DNA of 64,000 nucleotides from Sphingobium ummariense RL-3 (GTDB lineage: Bacteria; Pseudomonadota; Alphaproteobacteria; Sphingomonadales; Sphingomonadaceae): the NCBI RefSeq assembly GCF_000447205.1, contig NZ_AUWY01000071.1:83424-147423 (forward strand). Reading direction: 5' to 3'. The notes under the pieces were generated by a model that was given only the letters and a program-made list of their open reading frames with translations, ran no database searches and was not told the DNA's origin. The position numbers and the translations under genes were made by a program. Below, one piece after another: positions 36,575 to 48,237 of the stretch (position 1 is the stretch's first letter; every line of letters starts with the position of its first letter).

Positions 36575-38127
36575 AACTCTCCGCCAGAAGCTCGCGACCG
36601 GCCCAGCCCACCCGAATAGGGCCGGTCAGATAAGGCTGGTAAAGGTGAATAGGCTGGAAACTTTGACAAAAGGCTAATGGCGCGGGGAAGGACGAGCGAC
36701 AGCATCAGGAACATCAAGCCGGCCAGGCTGATCGCGGCGCCCCAGCGCTCCTGCCAGATCGTGACGCGCTCGATATGATATACGCCCGGCCGCGCGTCGA
36801 AATGCATCAGCGGGCCGTCCGAAGGCACGGGCTCGCCGTCGCGCATAACCCGCCAGATCGGAAAGGCCGACCGGCCCAGCACGACCGGGCCGTCCCGCTG
36901 GACGCGAACGTGATCCCCACGCGGCAGGTCTCGCCAGCGCGAAACGTCAGTCCAGTGGTCGTTCTCGCGAATCCGCGATAGATCGAATCCTGCAGGCAGA
37001 TATTCGGGAGCATCCGGTTCGATCCGTTCGATCAGCGCATAGTCGACGGGCTTGCGGAGAAAGGCGGCGCCGAGAAGCCCACCGAAGGCATAGGGAAAGA
37101 GCAGAAGCACGCCCGTCGCTGCAAGTATCAGCGGGCGAGGCCGGTATTGCATCAGCGCCGTCACCGCCGCGAACTCGACGATGCAGAAGGCGCGCCAGGG
37201 AAACTGCACCTTGTCCAGCACAGATATGTGCCACAGGAAAGGGATGAGCCCTACCGACGCTAGCGCCGTGACGACGGCAATTCCGGTCCAGATTGACTGG
37301 GCCGGCCAGGCCAGCAGGATCAGCGCGAGCGCGAGGCAGGGAAACAGCTCGAAGCTGCTCGTCCAGATCGACCACTCGCTCGCACGATAATCCGTTCCCC
37401 AGAGCATCGCGGTCGATACCTCGTCCTGCAGCGTCATTGCCGGCAGCAGGTAGAAGGCGGCGAGGAGGACAGCGAGCGCGCTCCCCAATATGGCGGGCGG
37501 CAGCGAGGAGCGATCTCTCCATATCTTGGCCACGACCAGCGGGGCCATGAGGAACAGGCCGGTCAGCAGCGCGAGCGGCAGATGCCCGATCAGCAGTCCT
37601 GCGTAGCTGGCGGCGAGCAGCAGCATCCCGCGTCGCCGTGGAAGCCACGAAATGGCAAGAGCGATGAGCGGCAACCACAGGAACGCGGTCATTTCCGCGA
37701 GCGCCCCCCGTACATAGAAATCATAGAGGTGATAGGGCGCGAGCATGTAGAGGATGGCGCCCGTCAAAGGGCGGGTGCCGCGTTCCGCGAGCCATGCGTG
37801 CATGCTGAGCCCCGATCCCAGAACCAGCAGCAATCCGCCAAGATTGATGGACTGAAATATGGAGACCCCTAGCGCATGGATCCCGCCGGTGATCCAGTAG
37901 GCGAGAGGCGGATAGAAATAGAATGTCGGGCTTCCCAGCCCCTCGAAGCTGCGTGGCAGCCAGCGCTCGTACAGATGCCCTGCTGCCATCTGTTCGCCGA
38001 AATGCGCCGTCCACATATAGTTGTACTGATGGGAATGCGTTGCGCCCGGCCCCCACAGGAAACTTGGGAACAGCGCAGCAACGCCGACCAGCACCAGAAT
38101 GAGGATGGGAAATGCGCGCCGGACCAT
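36571..38127 (-). CDS. Polytopic membrane protein, PTPS-related (GT-C-like)
   Basis: About 518 residues with roughly 11 hydrophobic helices. The first loop T-H-S-H-Q-Y-N-Y-M-W-T... G-S-P-T-F-Y-F-Y-P-P-L-A-Y-W-I matches the N-terminal pattern of the bacterial '6-pyruvoyl-tetrahydropterin-synthase-related' membrane family (name of convenience, not function). That family looks like GT-C glycosyltransferases using lipid-linked sugars. A soluble loop near residues 390-450 (R-V-Q-R-D-G-P-V-V-L-G-R-S-A-F-P) resembles a beta-rich periplasmic domain. Its stop overlaps the cpaF start by 4 bp (ATGA), so the pair is translationally coupled. I propose a sugar or envelope-modifying role; the substrate is unknown. 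Confidence 0.7.
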   Translation of the reverse strand: MVRRAFPILILVLVGVAALFPSFLWGPGATHSHQYNYMWTAHFGEQMAAGHLYERWLPRSFEGLGSPTFYFYPPLAYWITGGIHALGVSIFQSINLGGLLLVLGSGLSMHAWLAERGTRPLTGAILYMLAPYHLYDFYVRGALAEMTAFLWLPLIALAISWLPRRRGMLLLAASYAGLLIGHLPLALLTGLFLMAPLVVAKIWRDRSSLPPAILGSALAVLLAAFYLLPAMTLQDEVSTAMLWGTDYRASEWSIWTSSFELFPCLALALILLAWPAQSIWTGIAVVTALASVGLIPFLWHISVLDKVQFPWRAFCIVEFAAVTALMQYRPRPLILAATGVLLLFPYAFGGLLGAAFLRKPVDYALIERIEPDAPEYLPAGFDLSRIRENDHWTDVSRWRDLPRGDHVRVQRDGPVVLGRSAFPIWRVMRDGEPVPSDGPLMHFDARPGVYHIERVTIWQERWGAAISLAGLMFLMLSLVLPRAISLLSKFPAYSPLPALSDRPYSGGLGRSRASGGEL

Positions 38128-38243
38128 GCGCCCCGCATGCACGAAGATGGTAAATGAAGCATGAGCGAGGCACGGGCGCTTACCCGGCATTAACCATTTC
38201 GGACGATAGCGGACAAAGACTTATCGCAAGGATGCGGGGCCGC

Positions 38244-39221
38244 ATGCGGACACTGTCCATCGTCATTCCCGTCTATAACGAGCAGGACAGCATATCGCCG
38301 TTCCTGGAAGCCGCCCGTCCCGCCGTGGCGCGCGCCCTTGCGTTGATGGGAAATGGCGCCACGGTGGAATATCTGTTCGTCGACGACGGCAGCAGCGACC
38401 GCACGCCCGATATCCTCGGCATCCTGTCGCGGCTCAACGGCGACGTGCGCCATATCCGGCTGTCGCGCAATTTCGGCAAGGAAGCGGCGCTCGCCGCCGG
38501 GATCGACCATGCTGCCGGGGATGCCGTGATCCCGATCGACGTCGACCTTCAGGATCCGCCCGAGGTGATCGTGGAGATGGTGCGGCACTGGCTCGCCGGC
38601 GCGCAGGTGGTGAATGCCCGCCGCGCCGACCGATCGAGCGATGGCTGGTTCAAGCGCTGGAGCGCGCGCGGCTTCTACCGCATCCTCAATCGCCTCTCGG
38701 ACTATCCGATTCCCGAGAATGTCGGCGACTTCCGCCTGCTCGACCGGCAGGCCGTCGATGTGCTCCGTCAACTGGGGGAACAGGCCCGCTTCAACAAGGG
38801 GCTGTTCTCGTGGATCGGCTTCCGGGTCGCTACGGTGGACTATGTCCGCGCTGCACGCGGCGCGGGCGCGAGCAAATGGCCTTGGGGCAAGCTCTGGTCG
38901 CTCGCGATCGACGGCATCACCGCATCGACCACCATGCCGCTGCGCATCTGGTCCTATGTCGGCGGCGTGGTCGCACTTGTTGCGATGGCCTATGCCGGAT
39001 TTCTGGTGGTGCGCACGCTGGTCACCGGAATCGATGTGCCGGGCTATGCCTCGATCATGGTCGCGGTGTTGATGCTCGGCGGCCTCAACCTGCTCAGCCT
39101 CGGCATCATCGGCGAATATCTCGGCCGCGTGGCGCGCGAGGTGCGGCAGAGGCCGCTCTATATCGTGGCCGAAACGCCGGGAGCCGAACCCGCACCGGCG
39201 GTGGAACGGCTCCGCGCCTAG
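38244..39221 (+). CDS. GtrB/DPM1-type polyprenyl-phosphate glycosyltransferase (GT2)
   Basis: About 325 residues. An N-terminal GT-A domain (V-I-P-V-Y-N-E, V-D-D-G-S-S-D-R, then D-V-D-L-Q-D-P-P) is followed by two C-terminal transmembrane helices (L-R-I-W-S-Y-V-G-G-V-V-A-L-V... and A-V-L-M-L-G-G-L-N-L-L) and the amphipathic end R-P-L-Y-I-V-A-E. Family enzymes load a sugar onto undecaprenyl phosphate on the cytoplasmic side. The start M-R-T-L-S-I-V-I at 38244 was chosen because AAGGA lies about 8-10 nt upstream; 38232 is the alternative. It is divergent from the GT-C-like gene and convergent (4-bp overlap) with another membrane-protein gene. Confidence 0.92.
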   Translation: MRTLSIVIPVYNEQDSISPFLEAARPAVARALALMGNGATVEYLFVDDGSSDRTPDILGILSRLNGDVRHIRLSRNFGKEAALAAGIDHAAGDAVIPIDVDLQDPPEVIVEMVRHWLAGAQVVNARRADRSSDGWFKRWSARGFYRILNRLSDYPIPENVGDFRLLDRQAVDVLRQLGEQARFNKGLFSWIGFRVATVDYVRAARGAGASKWPWGKLWSLAIDGITASTTMPLRIWSYVGGVVALVAMAYAGFLVVRTLVTGIDVPGYASIMVAVLMLGGLNLLSLGIIGEYLGRVAREVRQRPLYIVAETPGAEPAPAVERLRA

Positions 39222-40759
39222 GTCACGATCTCGTTGGGATGATACCAATGCCCGTCCCAGCAGCGGGCGGGTTCCTTCGCGTTGGCGCGATAGGGGTTCT
39301 GGGGACGCACCAGCGCGGGCATCTCCGCCAATGGCGCCAGATAGGATCCCTTGGGCGTGAACCAGAAGCTCTGATCCCATGCCTTGAAGAAGCTGCACTG
39401 TACCTGCGGCGCGGGTGGATGGGAAAGGGCGCGACGTACCTCCTGGATACCCGTGACCGATCCGATCAACAGGACGGAGAAGAGGAACAGGCGGAGGCGC
39501 TGCTCGCGAAGTACGGAGTCCGCCACCATGACAGCCAGAATGGTCAGGGCCGTGACTGATCCGCGCATCATGAAATCGGTCGACCAGCCCACTTGCACGA
39601 AGGGGATCAGCAACAGCCAGGTCGTCAGCAGCGCAAGCGTGTCGCGGCCGAAGCGACCCCGCCGCGCAACGAACGCCACCGGTACGACATAGACCAGCAC
39701 TTCCAGCAACTCGAATGCGCCCCATTGCAGCGGCAGCAGCGGCTTGAAGCGGGCGCCTACCGCCTCCGGCGCCGCGCCGAGGTAGAGCAATCCCGGAATG
39801 GAGAGCAGCGTCGCGGCTGCGGGCAGGGCGATGTCTGGCAGGCGCATCGCCCGCGTGACGATGACCCGCACGCCCGCGAGCGCGGCGAACGGCATGGCGC
39901 CCATCAGGCCAAGGGGCGACCAGAGCGCGGTCAGCGGTAGCAGCGCGAGCCACGCCCCGATCGGCATCTTGCCGCTGCGCCACAGCAGATAGCCGAGCGC
40001 GCCGATCCACCCCGCCATGGCATGCTGCGGAACCCAGAAGGCAAGGGTGATGGTGGAACTATACTGGAGATAGGCCCAGTTCTCGATATGATCTGAGAGG
40101 CCTCCGCGAAACAGGATGCGGCCCAGCGCATCCAAGCCGCTGAAGCCGATGACGATGGCCAGCGCGACGAGCTTCGCTCTGCGGGTTTCGAACAATGTCG
40201 AGCCCAGGCCGAGCAGCGCCGTAAGCATCAGGCTGTTTTGGAGCAGCAGGGCGATATCCGCGGCCCGCAAGCCCCAGGCCTTTGCGGCGGCTCCAGGCAG
40301 CAGGAACATGCCGATCGGCGCGCGCAACACGTCGGGAGCGCCGCGCGCCGTATAGACGAACGGCCAGGGTTGCACGCTGATGTCGCGCATCACGGCATAG
40401 CGCACCTGCCAGTCGACATTGGCGTAGAAGAAACGTCCCTCGCCCCCCAGCACCAGCAGCAGCAGGGCCAGGCCAAGGCACAGCAGCAGCGCACCCGCCG
40501 ACGGGCCTTGCACGCCCCGCATGCTCAGGACGATACCCGCGCAAAGTCCCCCGACCACCAGGCCGCCCAGCGCATAGGCCCAAAGCGGCATGACGTCGAG
40601 GAAACGCCACAGCAAAAGCTGGTCGAGGCTCAGCCAGGCAACCAGAGCCGCTATGAGCCAGCCCGCCGGCATGGTGAGCGAGAGCGGCCCGGCCGACGGG
40701 GAACGCTCGCCGCCACGCAGCATGCCTGTGTCGGCTGGGGTATGGGAGGGGCTCAGCAT
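39218..40759 (-). CDS. Polytopic membrane protein of unknown family, GT-C-like
   Basis: About 513 residues with 11-12 hydrophobic helices, and a soluble C-terminal tail rich in aromatics (R-C-W-D-G-H-W-Y-H-P-N-E). The first extracytoplasmic loop has F-F-Y-A-N-V-D-W-Q-V-R-Y-A-V-M-R-D, with acidic residues in the position where GT-C enzymes keep their catalytic Asp. I do not recognise the family. Its location beside a GtrB-type enzyme is why I suspect a glycosyl- or glycan-transfer role. Start is ATG 40759; a TTG at 40795 is also in frame. The upstream atp terminator separates it from atpC. Confidence 0.65.
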   Translation of the reverse strand: MLSPSHTPADTGMLRGGERSPSAGPLSLTMPAGWLIAALVAWLSLDQLLLWRFLDVMPLWAYALGGLVVGGLCAGIVLSMRGVQGPSAGALLLCLGLALLLLVLGGEGRFFYANVDWQVRYAVMRDISVQPWPFVYTARGAPDVLRAPIGMFLLPGAAAKAWGLRAADIALLLQNSLMLTALLGLGSTLFETRRAKLVALAIVIGFSGLDALGRILFRGGLSDHIENWAYLQYSSTITLAFWVPQHAMAGWIGALGYLLWRSGKMPIGAWLALLPLTALWSPLGLMGAMPFAALAGVRVIVTRAMRLPDIALPAAATLLSIPGLLYLGAAPEAVGARFKPLLPLQWGAFELLEVLVYVVPVAFVARRGRFGRDTLALLTTWLLLIPFVQVGWSTDFMMRGSVTALTILAVMVADSVLREQRLRLFLFSVLLIGSVTGIQEVRRALSHPPAPQVQCSFFKAWDQSFWFTPKGSYLAPLAEMPALVRPQNPYRANAKEPARCWDGHWYHPNEIVT

Positions 40760-40781
40760 CACGAGAGGATGGCCCGATATG

Positions 40782-40806
40782 AAAAGGGGGCGCAAGGAGC
40801 GCCCCC
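40782..40806 (-). terminator. Rho-independent terminator of the atp operon
   Basis: GGGGGCGC (40786-40793) pairs with GCGCCCCC (40799-40806) over AAGGA, and on the minus strand the stem runs directly into TTTT (40785-40782). It is 58 bp downstream of the atpC stop. Confidence 0.88.
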
Positions 40807-40864
40807 CATCGTAATCAGAATTTGTGCCCCGCCGTCGGTTGCCGCGCGGACGGGCATCACGGCC

Positions 40865-41119
40865 TTATCCCGCCTTTTCGGCGAGAACCGTCAGGCCCTT
40901 CTCGTTCACCTCGGCAAAGCCGCCCTGTACCGGGATGGATTCAGGCGACGCACCCGCGCTGGCAAAAATTTGGATCGTGCCGTCCCGCACCGTCGACATG
41001 AAGGGCGCATGGCCTTCCAGCACGCCGAAATCGCCGTCGGTGCCGGGCACCACGACCTGCCACACCTCTTCCGAGCGGACGAGTTTTTCCGGGGTCACGA
41101 GTTCGAAATGCAGTGCCAT
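40865..41119 (-). CDS. atpC: ATP synthase F1 epsilon subunit
   Basis: 84 residues, short compared with the ~138-residue enterobacterial epsilon because the C-terminal helical hairpin is nearly absent. Only the N-terminal beta-sandwich ([10 protein letters not shown] and [16 protein letters not shown]) is present, as in many alphaproteobacteria. The C-terminal inhibitory helices of E. coli epsilon are therefore missing; such enzymes are usually inhibited by the zeta subunit instead. AAGGAAG precedes the ATG. It closes the operon. Confidence 0.95.
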   Translation of the reverse strand: MALHFELVTPEKLVRSEEVWQVVVPGTDGDFGVLEGHAPFMSTVRDGTIQIFASAGASPESIPVQGGFAEVNEKGLTVLAEKAG

Positions 41120-41169
41120 GTTCGCTTCCTTGTCCCTCCCCGCTCGGGCGGGGAGGGGAGAGTGTCGTC

Positions 41170-42636
<1,467 letters not shown>

Positions 42637-43521
42637 TTAAAGGGCTTCGGCGCCCGAGATGATTTCGACGAGTTCAGTGGTAATCGCGGCCTGGCGGCTG
42701 CGGTTGTACTGGATGGTCAGCTTGTTGATGAGGTCACCCGCATTGCGGGTCGCATTGTCCATCGCGGTCATCGACGCGCCCTGTTCGGACGCGTTATTCT
42801 CCAGCAATGCCTTGAAGATCTGCACCGTCACGTTGCGCGGCAGCAGGTCGTCCAGGATCGCTTCCTCGCTCGGCTCATATTCCACCGTCGCGCCGAGGGC
42901 GTTGCGGTCGGCGTCCGCCGGGATCTTGACCGGGATGATCTGCTGCTCGGTCGGAATCTGCGCGAGCGCCGACTTGAAACGCGAGTAGAAGAGGTGCGCG
43001 ACGTCGAACTTGCCCCCCAGGAACATGGTGCTCAGCTCCTGCGCGATCGCCTGAGCCTGGGCGAAACCCGGTTCCTTGACGCCCGCCGTGTCGTAATTGC
43101 CGACGATCTGGCCGGGGAAGGTGCGGTTGATGACCGGCCGGCCCTTGCGGCCGATCAGATAGAAACGCACCTTCTTGCCGTCATCCTCCAGCGCGCGCGC
43201 CTTGGCGATGGCAGCCTTGACGATATTCGCGTTGAACGCGCCGGCAAGGCCGCGATCGGAGTTGGCGACGACCAGCAGGTGGACGTCATCCTTGCCCGTG
43301 CCGGCCAGCAGCGGGGAGGCGCCTTCACCCGATCCGCCCGCGATCTTTGATGCGAGCGAAGCGACGACCGCCTCCAGGCGGCTCGAATAGGGGCGGGCGG
43401 CTTCCGCAGCGGCCTGCGCCTTGCGCAGCTTTGCAGCGGCGACCATCTGCTTCGCCTTGGTGATCTTCTGGGTCGACTTGACTGACCCGATGCGGAGCTT
43501 CAGTTCCTTGAGGCTAGGCAT
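42637..43521 (-). CDS. atpG: ATP synthase F1 gamma subunit
   Basis: 294 residues, the rotating central stalk. The N-terminal helix [21 protein letters not shown] has the conserved K-x-R-I-x-S-V-x-x-T-x-K-I-T. The C-terminal helix is [15 protein letters not shown]. The ATG lies only 3 nt after the lysE stop, so translation of atpG is coupled to the foreign-looking lysE reading frame. It has no clear ribosome site of its own. Confidence 0.97.
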   Translation of the reverse strand: MPSLKELKLRIGSVKSTQKITKAKQMVAAAKLRKAQAAAEAARPYSSRLEAVVASLASKIAGGSGEGASPLLAGTGKDDVHLLVVANSDRGLAGAFNANIVKAAIAKARALEDDGKKVRFYLIGRKGRPVINRTFPGQIVGNYDTAGVKEPGFAQAQAIAQELSTMFLGGKFDVAHLFYSRFKSALAQIPTEQQIIPVKIPADADRNALGATVEYEPSEEAILDDLLPRNVTVQIFKALLENNASEQGASMTAMDNATRNAGDLINKLTIQYNRSRQAAITTELVEIISGAEAL

Positions 43522-43524
43522 AGA

Positions 43525-44151
43525 TTATACGTTCCGAGCAAGGGCCAGACGGCCCGCGAGACCAAAGAAACCGACGCCCATGGCGCCTTCGAACCAGCGC
43601 ATCGCGCTGCTTTGCCCGACCCGGCGGCCCGCCTTGGTGGCGAGCAGCGCGAGCAGGGTGCACCACAGGAAGCCGAGGCCATAGACGATCGCGATCAGCA
43701 GCATGCCCTGCCAGGGCGCATCCGGGCCGGTGCCGACGAACTGCGGCAGCGCGGCGAGGAAGAAGATCGCGACCTTCGGGTTCAGCACGGTGCTGACGAA
43801 ACCCTGGGCGAATGGCGATCCGCCCAGCCGCATCTTCGGCGCTTCCGAAGCGGGGGCGGGCTTGATCGCACCCCGGATCATCTGCAGGCCGAGCCAGGCG
43901 AGGTAGATCGCGCCGGCGATCTTCACCGCCATGAACAGACCGGGCACCGCGTTCAACACCGAAAGGAAGCCGAAGCCGCACAACGCCATGTAGAACAGGC
44001 CGCCCAGCTGGATGCCGCCGATCGCCGCCATCCCCGCCCTCAGCCCACGGCGCGCCGCGTGGCCGGCCACCAGCAGGGTGTCCGGTCCCGGCAGCAGCAC
44101 CAGGCCGATCGACATGATCGTCCAGGCCAGGAGGGATTCAGCGGTGAGCAT
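43525..44151 (-). CDS. LysE/RhtB-family amino-acid exporter inside the atp operon
   Basis: 208 residues with five to six hydrophobic helices. The family motif L-V-L-L-P-G-P-D-T-L-L-V-A near the N-terminus, G-I-Q-L-G-G-L-F-Y, and G-F-V-S-T-V-L-N-P-K-V-A-I-F-F are diagnostic. RhtB-type proteins export amino acids such as threonine or homoserine; the substrate is unknown. It sits between atpA and atpG, where no gene normally occurs, 28 bp after a REP-like palindrome and 3 bp before atpG. AAGG lies 9 nt before the ATG. Codon use is similar to its neighbours. Likely a later insertion that must be transcribed with atp. Confidence 0.9.
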   Translation of the reverse strand: MLTAESLLAWTIMSIGLVLLPGPDTLLVAGHAARRGLRAGMAAIGGIQLGGLFYMALCGFGFLSVLNAVPGLFMAVKIAGAIYLAWLGLQMIRGAIKPAPASEAPKMRLGGSPFAQGFVSTVLNPKVAIFFLAALPQFVGTGPDAPWQGMLLIAIVYGLGFLWCTLLALLATKAGRRVGQSSAMRWFEGAMGVGFFGLAGRLALARNV

Positions 44152-44178
44152 CGTGACCTTGCGGGTCTCTTCCTTTAG

Positions 44179-44208
44179 CCGTCACCCCGGCTTCCGCAGG
44201 GGTGACGG
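44179..44208. repeat. REP-like palindrome between atpA and lysE
   Basis: CCGTCACCCC (44179-44188) and GGGGTGACGG (44199-44208) are perfect complements over a 10-nt loop. The left half GTCACCCCGGC also occurs at 14535-14545, so it belongs to the same dispersed family. It lies 11 bp downstream of the atpA stop (minus strand). Confidence 0.85.
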
Positions 44209-44219
44209 ATGTTGCGTGC

Positions 44220-46344
<2,125 letters not shown>

Positions 46345-46543
46345 GCGCTTATGGTCCTCCGTTGACTTGCGGCGCCTGTGACGCCGGTCATGCAAAAAGA
46401 GGGCGCGGTCTGATCCCGTCCCGAGCCCCTGTCGTCGGGCCGGTTAGCAGCGCCATTATGACTATGCAAGCCATGTGACACGATTCCGTCGCAGGCGGGA
46501 AACGCACCGATTTTGACTGAGTTTTGTCGCGCAACCCAAAGGG
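46345..46543. other. Intergenic region carrying the atp operon promoter
   Basis: 199 bp between atpH and the protease gene, both on the minus strand. No gene is visible. Promoter sequences for atpHAGDC must lie here; CATAAT about 110 bp before the atpH start is a possible -10, but I do not see a convincing -35. Confidence 0.4.
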
Positions 46544-48094
46544 TCAGGGGGCAGGGTCGGACGGCGTCAGCCGACCCTTCTGGCAATGGTAGACCAGCCG
46601 CTCGTTCGGCTGCGCCGGCAACAGTGCGGAAAGGTCGTTGCGCAGCGTCGCGATGCGGGCCCGCTGCTCCGGGTTGGCGCTGCACCCCTTGGCGGGACCG
46701 TCGGCCAGCAGCGCCCGGGCCTTCTCCATCGTGTCGATGTCGGGCAGCCAGCGCTCGACCCGCAACGTGCCGGTCGCCGGGTCGAAGCTTGATCGGCTGA
46801 CGAAATTGCCTTCCGCGGGGACGACGGCGCGCTCCCATCGCGTGCCGCTCTCGATATATTGCGTATCGCCGTTGACGCAGCCGCCTTCCGCCCAGTTCAG
46901 AGGCGCGTCATTGGGCGGAGATACCGTCAGGCGACTGCGGCTCAGGTCCAGCCGGCAGATATTGTCTCCTGCCCAGGCGAAGGCGCCGTTGGTGACGGCC
47001 GTGCCGTCGTCGGGCAGCTTCATCCGTTCGTCGATGGACGAGAAGCTGGGCTTCAGGAAGAAGAGGCCCAGCGCCCCGAACAGCAGCACGCCGCCGCCCG
47101 CCAGGAACCAGGTCGCCCGTTTCTCCCGCCCCTGGCTGTAGAACAGGCCACCCGCACCCAGTCCCAGGACAGCAAAGGCGAGGAGGACGGCAGCGCCCGC
47201 CATCGCATTCTCGCGTGCGGAAAGAACCTCATGCTCGGCGACATCGCGCGCCTGGGCGATCTCCGCGTCCCGCTTTTCCTCCCGTGACCGGCTCGATTCC
47301 TCGTTGGCCTGCGCCTCACGCTGATCGATAGCAGCGGCTGCGGCATCCGCCTCCGCCATGGAACGGCACGGCACGATGGTGTGCAGCGAGGATACTCCCG
47401 CCTGCCGCAGGAAGGAGGCGACCTCGCGCCAGGACACCGCGAACCCGAACTCCGCATCATTGCCGTCCGACACGGAGCCGAAGCTGTTGACGCCCAGAAC
47501 CCTGCCGCAATCGTCGACCAGCGGCCCGCCGCTGTTGCCCGCCGCGAGCGGCGCGGTGTGGAGAACGGTGTCGAAATTCTGCGTCGACCGACCGGAAGAG
47601 ACGTTGCCGCTGGTCTTGACCGTCCCCATCGGCTCGACCAGCTGCTTGAGCCCCAGGCCTTGCGCGCGGTCCACCGTGCCCGGATAGCCGATCGCCGTCA
47701 CGTGCTGGCCGTCGCTCACCGCCCCGGCGTAGAAGGTGCTGACCGGCAGGCGCCCTTCGTCCAGCTGGATCAGGGCCAGGTCGTTGCCGGGCGAATAGGC
47801 GATCACATGGCCGCCATAGGTCTTGGTGCCTTCCGACGGGATGACGCCGATGACGAGATTCTTTTCCTCGCGGGTCAGCTCCACGACATGGGCGTTGGTC
47901 AGCACCTTGTCCGGCGCGACCGCGAAGCCGCTCCCGTGGCCGACGAAATACGCCTCCGATCCATCGGTCGCCACCAGCACGACGCGGACGACGCCCCGCG
48001 CAGCGGCGGCGATATCCTGCTGTTCCGCATGTGCGGCGCCGGCCGGAGCGAGCAGGAGGAGGAGCAGGCTGAGACGGCGGAACAGGGCGACCAT
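46544..48094 (-). CDS. Trypsin-like serine protease with two transmembrane helices and a C-terminal domain
   Basis: About 516 residues. The signal peptide L-S-L-L-L-L-L-L-A-P ends near A-H-A. An S1 (DegP-like) protease domain covers ~residues 25-225, with the triad His in T-N-A-H-V-V, Asp in P-G-N-D-L-A-L-I and Ser in A-G-N-S-G-G-P-L. A charged helical stretch (R-S-R-E-E-K-R-D-A-E-I-A-Q-A) follows at ~250-280. Two hydrophobic helices lie near 290-312 and 325-348, and a roughly 160-residue domain of unknown type closes the protein. There is no PDZ domain. The architecture looks like an inner-membrane-anchored periplasmic protease. The start could also be ATG 48109. Confidence 0.85.
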   Translation of the reverse strand: MVALFRRLSLLLLLLAPAGAAHAEQQDIAAAARGVVRVVLVATDGSEAYFVGHGSGFAVAPDKVLTNAHVVELTREEKNLVIGVIPSEGTKTYGGHVIAYSPGNDLALIQLDEGRLPVSTFYAGAVSDGQHVTAIGYPGTVDRAQGLGLKQLVEPMGTVKTSGNVSSGRSTQNFDTVLHTAPLAAGNSGGPLVDDCGRVLGVNSFGSVSDGNDAEFGFAVSWREVASFLRQAGVSSLHTIVPCRSMAEADAAAAAIDQREAQANEESSRSREEKRDAEIAQARDVAEHEVLSARENAMAGAAVLLAFAVLGLGAGGLFYSQGREKRATWFLAGGGVLLFGALGLFFLKPSFSSIDERMKLPDDGTAVTNGAFAWAGDNICRLDLSRSRLTVSPPNDAPLNWAEGGCVNGDTQYIESGTRWERAVVPAEGNFVSRSSFDPATGTLRVERWLPDIDTMEKARALLADGPAKGCSANPEQRARIATLRNDLSALLPAQPNERLVYHCQKGRLTPSDPAP

Positions 48095-48237
48095 GGCGCG
48101 CGCATACATATGCTAAGGGCAGCGTTAGGCAACCGGGAAAACAACCTATGTCGCGGCTGGTCCCGGCAAGGCATAGGCCCGGTTTTGACAGCAAGAGACG
48201 GGAAGCATGGCCAAGGCGCTCGGCCTATACCATATGC

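Noticed and set aside
38178..38195. CtrA-box-like TTAC...TTAACC upstream of the GtrB-type gene
   Set aside because: The half-site spacing is 6 rather than 7 and the first half is imperfect.
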